17,848 nt of DNA from the NCBI GenBank assembly GCA_934660965.1, contig CAKUIM010000038.1:1-17848 (forward strand). Reading direction: 5' to 3'. The translations under genes and the position numbers were made by a program. Source of the stretch: an uncultured Oscillospiraceae bacterium (GTDB taxonomy: Bacteria; Bacillota; Clostridia; Oscillospirales; Oscillospiraceae). Under the pieces are notes generated by a model. It had not been told where the DNA came from and did not search any database. It saw only the letters and a program-made list of their open reading frames with translations. Position 1 is the stretch's first letter, and every line of letters begins with the position of its first letter. Of this stretch, positions 6,203 through 13,143 are shown in pieces.

Positions 6203-6236
6203 AAGGGCCTGCCCTCATCATGAGGGCGGGCCCTTC
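6203..6236. terminator. Convergent hairpin between the small membrane protein and the 6249-7055 gene
   Basis: A near-perfect 15-bp stem (6203-6217 with 6221-6235, one T-G mismatch pair) has a TCA loop. T-rich sequence (TTCTCCTTTC) follows on the plus strand and TTTCTG on the minus strand. It probably terminates both converging transcripts. Confidence 0.65.
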
Positions 6237-6248
6237 TCCTTTCAAAAT

Positions 6249-7055
6249 TCACCGCTCCGCCGTCCTGCCGCCGCGGCCTATCCCGGGGCACTCCCGGTTA
6301 TTCTCCGCGATGCGCTCGCCCATAGAGAGGGTACAGGGCCGGCGCTTGAGTCCCTCGGTGAAGCGGGCGGTGAGCCACACAAAAATGGCGTACACATAGG
6401 GCATACCCAGGTTGGTCTCCAAAAGGGAGTTCACCGCCAGGGTGCGCAGCTTCTCCCCCGCCCCGGCTACTCCCGCGCTGCGGATACCGCCCAGCAGCAG
6501 CCCCGCCTCCCAGCCCAGCTGGACCAGGATGCCGATGGCCAGCAGCCACGGAATGTTTACCTGCCGCTCCCGCTGCCGCTGCCCAAGGTTATAGGCGATG
6601 ACCCCCAGGTAGCCCGCAAACAGAATGGCCGCCATATAGCCGTGATAGGCCCCGGTGGTGCGGGCGATGACGATGGGCTCCGCCCCGGGGGCAAAGGTGC
6701 CGGTGAGCAGCGGGCAGCAGAACCACCAGGCGAGAATCAGCAGCGACCACTCAAAAAGGTGCTCGTCCTTCGAAAGCCACAGCCAGATCCAGGTAAAATT
6801 GGTGAAGCCATAGCTCATGGACATCCACAGCAGCACCCAGAAGAGGCTGTGCCCCTCGGAAATGGTGCGGGAGTGGCACAGCAGGTGGAAAATGCCGTAG
6901 TCCACCAGCATATACACAAGCCCCATCACAAGGCCCACCAGAACGGTCATGCGCTTTTTCTTCCACAGCAGCAGGGCCAGGAACACGCACAAAAAGGCAA
7001 TGTCCAGCCAGATGTAAAGGGGCGCGAACTGGCGGCTTGCGATAATCTCCTGCAT
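6249..7055 (-). CDS. Multi-pass membrane protein of unknown function
   Basis: A 268-residue membrane protein that I do not recognise. About seven hydrophobic segments are visible, starting with LYIWLDIAFLCVFLALLLW, then WKKKR, then VLVGLVMGLVYMLVDYGIF. The next part is unusually rich in Trp and Met (SLFWVLLWMSMSYGFTNFTW), followed by a cytosolic SKDEHLFEW, three more segments and a basic C-terminal tail with KRRP and GRGGR. The start at 7055 is preferred; GAAGAG and GGGGGAG lie upstream at 6 and 13-14 nt, so the ribosome binding site is only moderate. It is last in the rlmB operon, 41 nt after the preceding stop. The pairing with the P-type-ATPase-like protein may be functional, but no evidence beyond adjacency is available. 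Confidence 0.75.
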   Translation of the reverse strand: MQEIIASRQFAPLYIWLDIAFLCVFLALLLWKKKRMTVLVGLVMGLVYMLVDYGIFHLLCHSRTISEGHSLFWVLLWMSMSYGFTNFTWIWLWLSKDEHLFEWSLLILAWWFCCPLLTGTFAPGAEPIVIARTTGAYHGYMAAILFAGYLGVIAYNLGQRQRERQVNIPWLLAIGILVQLGWEAGLLLGGIRSAGVAGAGEKLRTLAVNSLLETNLGMPYVYAIFVWLTARFTEGLKRRPCTLSMGERIAENNRECPGIGRGGRTAER

Positions 7056-7096
7056 CGTCTCTCTTCTCTCCCCCGGCGGCGCGCGCCGCGCGGATT

Positions 7097-9226
7097 TCAG
7101 TATTGGTTCACCCAGTTGGAGAGCAGCGCCGCCGGCACCAGCCACAGCGCCATGAAGGCCAGGAACCGCCCCGGCGTCAGGGAGGCCGCCGCCCCCACAT
7201 AGGTGAGGTAGAACGTCAGGGCCGCGCCCAGCGCCGCGCCCAGAAGGGTAAAGGCCATCCCCCGGCGCACCGCCGAGCGCAGGCGCATTCCGCCCACTAC
7301 CGCGTCGCAGTACGGGGTCAGCCCCTCCCGGCTCAACAGGGCCACCAGGGTGCCGTTGTGCTCCTGCTCCGTGCCGGACAGCTCCAGCCGCCGGTCCACC
7401 GGCGGGAACTCCATCTTATCCACCGGCAGCTTGAACTTCTGTCCCAGCAGGTCGGGGATGAGGTTGGGGTCCCGGGTGGCCAGGATGGGGGATGCGCCGG
7501 CCCGCATCAGCGCCCCCAGGCAGGGGCGCACCGCCGGGCTCATGTCGTAGCTGAGGGCAAAAATTCCCGCAAGCTCCCCGCCGATGGCGCAGAACACGGC
7601 GTGCTTGACGTTCATGCCTTGGGGCAGCTCCACGTCCATCAGGTGCATGAAGCCCGCCGTGCCCACAAACACCTCCTGGTTGCGGATGATGCCCGTCACG
7701 CCCCCCTCGTGGAAGCGCACGCCGGAGGCCTCCCGGTAGAAAGCGCCCTGGGAGCGCAGCAGGTCGTGGAAGGGCCGGGTCAGCCCACACCCGAGCAGCC
7801 GCAGCAGCGTGGCGGTGTAGGCCACCACCTTCTCATTGGCAAAGTCGCCGAACACCCGCACGCCGGATACCCGCACCGTTCCCGGTGGGAACAGGTCCTG
7901 GTCGGTCATGAGGATGCCCGCCTCCCGGCAGCGCCGCACCCCCGGCCAGCCGGCCAGGGCCGCGCCCACATCGAACAGCCGCCGGGCAAGGTGCCGGTAG
8001 GGGATGCTGTACACCAGCAGCGCCGGCCAGGCGGAGCAGGCGGTAAACATGGCGGAGGCCGTCCATAAAAATTGCCGCCAGGACCCTCCATGGGCGGCGG
8101 AAAGCCCCGCGCACACAAGGCAGCACACGATGAGCACCGGCGCGGCCACTGCGTAGGCCCGGCTGACGCCGTCCTCCTCCTGAAGCTGGCTTCCGAAGCC
8201 CGCGCCGGTGCCCGACCACTTGGCGTAGGCGGGCCGGCCGGACCACTTGGCGTCGTCCAGCGTGACGGCGTAGGGCTCCTTCGACTGGGCCGCCGACCGG
8301 GCGCTGAGCCGATCCGCCCCCTGCCGGGCATAGCTGCCCCACAGCGTCAGGGCAAGGGAGAGCGCCGTCACCGCGCCGCAGCTCACCCCCTGCCGCCAGG
8401 GGGAGGCGAGCAGGGCCGCGCTGTCCGCCGCAGTAAAGAGAAAAGCAAGGGCGGGCAGGGCCTGGGCCCGGGGCCGGGCCGTGAAGAACCCCGCAAGGCC
8501 GCCCACGATTACGTCGCAGCACAGCGCGCCCACAACCACGAGCAGCCCCAGCACCAGCGCCTGGCGCAGGAAGGGCAGCTCCACCGCCCCTGCCGCGCCG
8601 CTCCAGTCAAATACCTGCGGAATATCCACCGACACCCCGGCGCACAAAAGGGCGAACACCACCGCAAGGGCGGTGCGCACGCGCATGCCGCGAAGGCCCT
8701 GGGCATACCGCCGGGCCAGCACGTCGGGCGGCACATCCGCCGGGGCCGGGCGCGAGCGCCCCGCCTTTTCCCGGCGCTTCTCCCGGGCCGGGGCATCCTC
8801 GTCGGGCGGCAGTTCCTGGTCCACCCCGGGCAGGTACTGCTCCGCCTTCCGGGTGGCCTCATCGGGCTCCGCCTGGTCGTACATATGGTCCGCATAGTGG
8901 TCCGCCCGGCGCAGCAGGGTGTGCAGCCGCGCAGCCGCGCCGTGCAGGGGGCTCACCGGGGCAATCTCCGCCATGGGCTCAACCGGTGCCCCGCGTTTTT
9001 TCTTCCCCTGGCCCCTGCCGTCCCGGCACTGCCGGGGGGCGGGGTGCTCTTCCTCCGGCTCCGGTGCCGGGCGGGGCGTATCCTTCGGTCGCCACTGGGG
9101 CAGCTCCGGCTCCTGCTCGGGGAACTCCACCACCTTGGGCCGCTTCTCCCCGCCGGAGCCGAACTCCGCCAGAATCTCGTCCACCGAATAGCTCTTCTCC
9201 TCCGGCCGGCCTTCCTGATCGATCAT
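7097..9226 (-). CDS. P-type-ATPase-like membrane protein lacking catalytic motifs (pseudo-ATPase)
   Basis: A 709-residue protein. Residues 1-180 are cytosolic, charged and Pro-rich, with a short motif YSVDEILAEFG near 12-22. Membrane segments follow at about 182-198, 222-247, 257-275, 281-298, 358-378 and 387-410, and a last pair at about 655-677 and 686-703. The part between 410 and 655 lines up by eye with the P and N domains of P1B-type ATPases: ACSAWPALLV sits where a CPC helix would be, ILMTDQDLFPPGTV where DKTGTLT would be, and then GVTGIIRNQEVFVGT and GELAGIFALSYDMSPAV. The phosphorylated DKTGT, the actuator TGE, TGDN and GDGxND are all absent, and the actuator domain seems missing. 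AKWSG occurs twice (326-330, 335-339). Start 9226 has AGGAG 7-8 nt upstream; an ATG at 9271 overlaps the rlmB stop (ATGA). Probably a regulatory or binding protein rather than a pump. Confidence 0.7.
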   Translation of the reverse strand: MIDQEGRPEEKSYSVDEILAEFGSGGEKRPKVVEFPEQEPELPQWRPKDTPRPAPEPEEEHPAPRQCRDGRGQGKKKRGAPVEPMAEIAPVSPLHGAAARLHTLLRRADHYADHMYDQAEPDEATRKAEQYLPGVDQELPPDEDAPAREKRREKAGRSRPAPADVPPDVLARRYAQGLRGMRVRTALAVVFALLCAGVSVDIPQVFDWSGAAGAVELPFLRQALVLGLLVVVGALCCDVIVGGLAGFFTARPRAQALPALAFLFTAADSAALLASPWRQGVSCGAVTALSLALTLWGSYARQGADRLSARSAAQSKEPYAVTLDDAKWSGRPAYAKWSGTGAGFGSQLQEEDGVSRAYAVAAPVLIVCCLVCAGLSAAHGGSWRQFLWTASAMFTACSAWPALLVYSIPYRHLARRLFDVGAALAGWPGVRRCREAGILMTDQDLFPPGTVRVSGVRVFGDFANEKVVAYTATLLRLLGCGLTRPFHDLLRSQGAFYREASGVRFHEGGVTGIIRNQEVFVGTAGFMHLMDVELPQGMNVKHAVFCAIGGELAGIFALSYDMSPAVRPCLGALMRAGASPILATRDPNLIPDLLGQKFKLPVDKMEFPPVDRRLELSGTEQEHNGTLVALLSREGLTPYCDAVVGGMRLRSAVRRGMAFTLLGAALGAALTFYLTYVGAAASLTPGRFLAFMALWLVPAALLSNWVNQY

Positions 9227-9267
9227 GGTCTCGCTCCTTTTATCCGGCTTTTCCGGCTTGTCCCGCC

Positions 9268-10047
9268 TCATCCCTGGCCGCGCTGGCGCACCGCCTCATA
9301 GATCACGATGGCCGCCGCCGCCGAGGCGTTGAGGGAGTTGAGCTGCCCCCCCATGGGGATGGACACCAGAAAATCGCACTGCTCCCGCACCAGGCGGCTC
9401 ATCCCCTCGCCCTCGCTGCCGATGACGATGGCCGCGCCGCCCTTGAAGTCGGCGGCATAGAGGGAGGTGTCCCCGTCCGCCGCCGTGCCGAAGATCCACA
9501 CGCCCTGCTTTTTCAAATCCTTGAGCATGGCCGTCAGGTTGGGCACCCGGGCCACCGGCAGGTAGCTCACCGCGCCGGCCGAGGTCTTGGCCACCACGGC
9601 GGTGAGCCCCGCGCTGCGCCGCTTGGGGATGACCACCCCGTGGGCGCCGGCGCACTCCGCCGTGCGGATGATGGCCCCCAGGTTGTGGGGGTCGCTGATC
9701 TCGTCGCACACCACGATGAGGGGGGCCTCCCCCCGAGAGCGGGCGGCGGCGAGGATATCCTCCACATCGGCGTACTCCCGCACCGCCGCCGCGGCAATTA
9801 CGCCCTGGTGGCTGTGGGTGACGCTCATGCCGTCCAGCTTGCGCCGGTCGGCCTCCACCACCACGATGCCCTTCCCCCGGGCAGTGGAGGCGATGTGTCC
9901 CAGGGTGGCGTCCGTCTCCCCCCGGGCGATGTAAATTTTGTCGATGGACACCCCGGCGCGCAGCGCCTCAATCACCGCGTTGCGCCCCTCGATAAGCCCA
10001 TCCGCCTGGGCATCGCTCTGCTTTTTTTCCTCAAATTTATCCCGCAT
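9268..10047 (-). CDS. rlmB: 23S rRNA (guanosine-2'-O-)-methyltransferase RlmB (TrmH/SpoU family)
   Basis: A 259-residue SPOUT methyltransferase that 2'-O-methylates a 23S rRNA guanosine (G2251 in E. coli numbering) using S-adenosylmethionine. The N-terminal substrate-binding domain starts at IEGRNAVIEALRAG (19-32). The three SpoU motifs are present: DPHNLGAIIRTAECAGAHGV (119-138), AIVIGSEGEGMS (206-217) and IPMGGQLNSLNASAAAAIVIYE (230-251), which make the trefoil knot and cofactor pocket. Length is normal. AAGGAG lies 8 nt before ATG 10047. It is the first gene of a minus-strand operon; its TGA overlaps an ATG of the next frame. It is divergent from ftsH. RlmB cannot be fully separated from other TrmH-family rRNA methyltransferases without alignment. 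Confidence 0.9.
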   Translation of the reverse strand: MRDKFEEKKQSDAQADGLIEGRNAVIEALRAGVSIDKIYIARGETDATLGHIASTARGKGIVVVEADRRKLDGMSVTHSHQGVIAAAAVREYADVEDILAAARSRGEAPLIVVCDEISDPHNLGAIIRTAECAGAHGVVIPKRRSAGLTAVVAKTSAGAVSYLPVARVPNLTAMLKDLKKQGVWIFGTAADGDTSLYAADFKGGAAIVIGSEGEGMSRLVREQCDFLVSIPMGGQLNSLNASAAAAIVIYEAVRQRGQG

Positions 10048-10143
10048 AGGACCGGCTCCTTCTCCGTATACTCATTTTATCTCTTTGATTTTCGATCGTT
10101 TCTGTTCATAGGCCCGGGCACGCTGCCAAGCAAGTATGAGGGT

Positions 10144-10171
10144 ATTGTACCACATCTCCCGCCCGAGCAAA
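10144..10171 (-). promoter_or_regulatory. Candidate promoter of the rlmB operon
   Basis: On the minus strand a good TACAAT (10144-10149) is preceded at 16 nt by a weak TTTGCT (10166-10171). It would give a 5' UTR of about 90 nt in which no clear element is seen. Confidence 0.4.
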
Positions 10172-10244
10172 AGGGGAAAAGTGACCCGCCCGGCCTTTCC
10201 CCCGTCTCGTCATAGAAAGTTCACACCCTGGCCATGAACATTTC

Positions 10245-10273
10245 TTGTTTTTGGCGGCGGCCTATGGTATACT
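10245..10273 (+). promoter_or_regulatory. Promoter of ftsH
   Basis: TTGTTT (10245-10250), a 17-nt spacer and TATACT (10268-10273), about 58 nt before the ftsH start. No CIRCE or CtsR-type heat-shock operator is visible around it. Confidence 0.6.
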
Positions 10274-10330
10274 GCAAGCTGAAAGAGCATATTTTGCATA
10301 CCTTTTTATACTCTAAAGGAGGGAACGCCT

Positions 10331-12568
10331 ATGGCCGGGCCCAACAAGCCGTCCCGCAACGATAAAAATGGCGGCGGCGACAACAAGAAAAAGGCCCCCG
10401 TGAGCTTTCTGGGCATTGTTTTGTGGGCGGTGGTGCTGGTGCTGCTGCTCAATACCTGCGTGAGCTCCATGCAGAACGCGAGCACCATCACCGTGTCCTA
10501 CACAGAATTCCGGGAGTGGGTGTCCGAGGGCTATGTGGACAAGGTCCAGATGGATACCCATGCCTACTACTTTACCGTTAAGGCCGGCTCCCCGCCCCTG
10601 GTGGAGAAGGCAGAGGAGATCACAAGCCAGCTCTCCCAGTCCCAGCATGACTGGTTCAACCGCCTGCTGGGCGGCAACGTCACCGACGCGGTGGAGAGCG
10701 TCATCACCTTCAATGTAGCCCCCCTGCCGGTGGACGACCCGGAGCTTATCTCCCTCATGCAGGAGCACGGCGTTGACGCCCAGGCCGAGCTCGTCACCGA
10801 GGGGCAGTATATGCTCTCCGCGGTCATCAGCTATGTGCTGCCTATCCTCATCACCGCCCTGGGCCTTGTGCTGGTGTACCGCTATATGTTCAAGAAGATG
10901 GGCGCCGGCGGCGGGCTGGGCGGCATCGGCGGCGTGGGCAAGGCCAACGCCAAGGTCTATATGGAGAAGTCCACCGGTGTCACCTTCCGGGACGTGGCCG
11001 GTCAGGACGAGGCCAAGGAGTCCCTCAACGAGATCATCGACTTCCTCCACAACCCCCAGAAATATACCGACATCGGTGCGAAGCTGCCCAAGGGCGCGCT
11101 GCTGGTGGGCCCTCCGGGCACCGGCAAGACCCTGCTTGCCAAGGCCGTGGCCGGCGAGGCCAACGTCCCCTTCTTCTCCATCTCCGGCTCCGACTTTGTG
11201 GAGATGTTCGTGGGCGTGGGCGCCTCCCGTGTGCGCGACCTCTTTAAGGAGGCCTCCAAGGTGGCCCCCTGTATCGTGTTCATCGACGAGATCGACACCA
11301 TCGGCAAATCCCGCGACAACCGCATGGGCGGCAACGACGAGCGGGAGCAGACCCTCAACCAGCTGCTGGCCGAGATGGACGGCTTCGACCCCACCAAGGG
11401 CATCATCCTTCTGGCGGCCACCAACCGCCCCGAGGTGCTCGACCCGGCCCTGCTGCGCCCCGGCCGCTTCGACCGGCGCATCATCGTGGACCGGCCCAAC
11501 CTGGCCGGGCGGCTTGCCACCCTTCAGGTTCACACCCGCAACATCAAGCTGGCCGAGGACGTCAACCTCAAAAAGGTCGCCCTTGCTACCGCCGGCTGCG
11601 TGGGCGCAGACCTTGCAAACCTTGTCAACGAGGCCGCCCTGCGGGCCGTGCGCAAGGGCCGCCGCCTGGTCACCCAGGAGGACCTGATGGCCGCCTTCGA
11701 GCTGGTCATCGCCGGCACGGAGAAAAAGGGCAGCGTCCTCACCGAGTTTGAGAAAAAGCTGGTGGCCTACCACGAGGTGGGCCACGCCATGGTGGCCTAC
11801 AAGCAGAAGAACACCGAGCCCGTGCAGAAGATCACCATCGTGCCCCACACCCAGGGCTCTCTGGGCTACACCCTGCTCATGCCCGAGGAGGACAAGACTG
11901 AGCTGCGCACCCGGGATGAGCTGCTGGCCAAGATTACCGTCTCCATGGGCGGCCGCGCCGCCGAGGAGGTGGTCATGAACACTATGACCAACGGCGCCTC
12001 CCAGGACATTCAGGACGCCACCGGCATCGCCCGCAACATGGTGGCCATGTTCGGCATGAGCGACGAGTTCGGCATGATGGCCCTGGCCTCCAAGCGCAGC
12101 CAGTACCTGGACGGCGGCTACGGCATCGACTGCGCCCAGGATACCGCCGCCCAGATTGACCGGGCCGTGAAGGACATCCTCAACAGCTGCTACGAGAGCG
12201 CCGTGGAGATCATCCGGGCAAACCGGGAGGACATGGACAAGGTGGTGGCCTATCTGCTCCAGAAGGAGACCATCACCGGCGCGGAGATGGTGGCCATCAT
12301 CGAGGGCCGCGACCCCACCCAGGCCGATGAGGATCCCTATGCCTCCACCGCCCGCTCCACCCCCCGGATGCAGGGCGATGTGGAGCCCCCCGCCCGCTCC
12401 ATCCGTATGACCAGCCAGCCCATCCCCGCACCCGGCGCCATCGGCGGGGACAGCGGCGGGACGCCCGCCCCGGCCCCTGACGCCGGCACCGACGATGCCC
12501 CCGGCTGCGAGGACGCCCCCCAGAACGGCGACGGCGGCGCGCCCGCTGACGACAGCAAGGGCGGGTAA
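10331..12568 (+). CDS. ftsH: ATP-dependent zinc metalloprotease FtsH
   Basis: A 745-residue membrane-anchored AAA+ protease that degrades membrane and cytosolic proteins as a hexamer. First membrane helix about 25-42, extracytoplasmic domain about 45-160, second helix about 163-184. The AAA module holds Walker A GPPGTGKT (260-267), pore motif MFVGVGASR (292-300), Walker B CIVFIDEID (314-322) and second region of homology RPGRFDRR (376-383). The zinc site is HEVGH (481-485), with Val where HEAGH is usual, and the third ligand is probably D559 in GASQDIQDAT. AAAGGAGG lies about 8 nt before ATG 10331. The last 85 residues after IIEGRDP are Pro-, Gly- and Asp-rich low complexity, longer than in many FtsH proteins. 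It is monocistronic, with its own promoter and a strong terminator. Confidence 0.97.
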   Translation: MAGPNKPSRNDKNGGGDNKKKAPVSFLGIVLWAVVLVLLLNTCVSSMQNASTITVSYTEFREWVSEGYVDKVQMDTHAYYFTVKAGSPPLVEKAEEITSQLSQSQHDWFNRLLGGNVTDAVESVITFNVAPLPVDDPELISLMQEHGVDAQAELVTEGQYMLSAVISYVLPILITALGLVLVYRYMFKKMGAGGGLGGIGGVGKANAKVYMEKSTGVTFRDVAGQDEAKESLNEIIDFLHNPQKYTDIGAKLPKGALLVGPPGTGKTLLAKAVAGEANVPFFSISGSDFVEMFVGVGASRVRDLFKEASKVAPCIVFIDEIDTIGKSRDNRMGGNDEREQTLNQLLAEMDGFDPTKGIILLAATNRPEVLDPALLRPGRFDRRIIVDRPNLAGRLATLQVHTRNIKLAEDVNLKKVALATAGCVGADLANLVNEAALRAVRKGRRLVTQEDLMAAFELVIAGTEKKGSVLTEFEKKLVAYHEVGHAMVAYKQKNTEPVQKITIVPHTQGSLGYTLLMPEEDKTELRTRDELLAKITVSMGGRAAEEVVMNTMTNGASQDIQDATGIARNMVAMFGMSDEFGMMALASKRSQYLDGGYGIDCAQDTAAQIDRAVKDILNSCYESAVEIIRANREDMDKVVAYLLQKETITGAEMVAIIEGRDPTQADEDPYASTARSTPRMQGDVEPPARSIRMTSQPIPAPGAIGGDSGGTPAPAPDAGTDDAPGCEDAPQNGDGGAPADDSKGG

Positions 12569-12603
12569 GCCCCCGAAAAGCGATTGTCCCAAGCTGCACG
12601 ATA

Positions 12604-12640
12604 AAAGGCCCGGCTGCGGTTGCAGCCGGGCCTTTCGTTT
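12604..12640. terminator. Bidirectional terminator between ftsH and the DUF4358 gene
   Basis: A 14-bp perfect stem (12604-12617 with 12622-12635), loop GGTT. CTTTCGTTT follows on the plus strand and CTTTTAT on the minus strand. It closes both converging transcripts. Confidence 0.9.
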
Positions 12641-12651
12641 CTATGAAGCAG

Positions 12652-13128
12652 TTACGACAGGGACAACTTCTCCAGCGCCCCGGACAGGGCGTCGGGGTCA
12701 CCCACCGCGAACAGCACGGTGTTCCCCCGGCGCAGCACCACCGCGTCCTCCAGGTGGGGCACAGCGGCAGGACAGTAGTCCCGGCAGGTCTCAATCTGGC
12801 GTTCAACGCGCTTTTTGCAGCCCTCCTCCGCCTTCCGGGCGGCGGCCTCGTCAGCAAGGATGAGCACGGCAAGCTCGTCGGCGCTGCTGGAGGTGTCCAC
12901 CGCCATGTAGCACACCGCCTCGGTCACGTCGGCCTCATCAAGGCCGTAGAGCATGGCGGCCACGAAGCTATCCACCGCCTCCATCTCGCCGTCAAACACC
13001 CCGGCGTCCAGCAGGGCCTGGGCATCGTCCGCGGTGTAGCCCTTCTTTGTCTCTTTATCCTGCTGGCCGCTGCATGCGGCCAGCAGGGCCATTGCCGCCA
13101 GGGCAATGGCCAAAATTCTCTTTTTCAT
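12652..13128 (-). CDS. DUF4358-type lipoprotein
   Basis: A 158-residue predicted lipoprotein. The signal peptide MKKRILAIALAAMALLAAC ends in lipobox LAAC with lipidated Cys19. The mature part is a small alpha/beta domain: a helix around DDAQALLDAGVFDGEM, strands with VTEAVCYMAVDTSSSADELAVLILAD, a long charged helix (EAAARKAEEGCKKRVERQIE) and C-terminal DAVVLRRGNTVLFAVGDPDAL. This resembles the DUF4358 family, which in Clostridia is often found next to SGNH hydrolase and MBOAT O-acyltransferase genes. GAGG lies about 9 nt before ATG 13128, and the gene starts 15 nt after the SGNH stop, so the two are co-transcribed. Function is unknown; a role with the SGNH protein in modifying an exported polymer is inference. 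Confidence 0.7.
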   Translation of the reverse strand: MKKRILAIALAAMALLAACSGQQDKETKKGYTADDAQALLDAGVFDGEMEAVDSFVAAMLYGLDEADVTEAVCYMAVDTSSSADELAVLILADEAAARKAEEGCKKRVERQIETCRDYCPAAVPHLEDAVVLRRGNTVLFAVGDPDALSGALEKLSLS

Positions 13129-13143
13129 GGCGTATTTCCTCTC

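Noticed and set aside
7097..9226. Functional heavy-metal-translocating P-type ATPase
   Set aside because: DKTGT, TGE, CPC, TGDN and GDGxND are all absent and the actuator domain appears missing, so active transport by the P-type cycle is not supported.
6081..9301. Long plus-strand open frames opposite the rlmB operon (for example 6081-7202, 8072-9301)
   Set aside because: Compositionally Arg/Pro/Gln/His-rich, no ribosome binding site or recognisable domain, and antisense to well supported genes.
10313..12592. A 759-codon open frame on the minus strand opposite ftsH
   Set aside because: It is the mirror of a GC-rich gene with strong third-position bias. The translation is Gly/His/Val/Leu-rich low complexity with no domain, and ftsH on the plus strand has promoter, ribosome binding site and all motifs.
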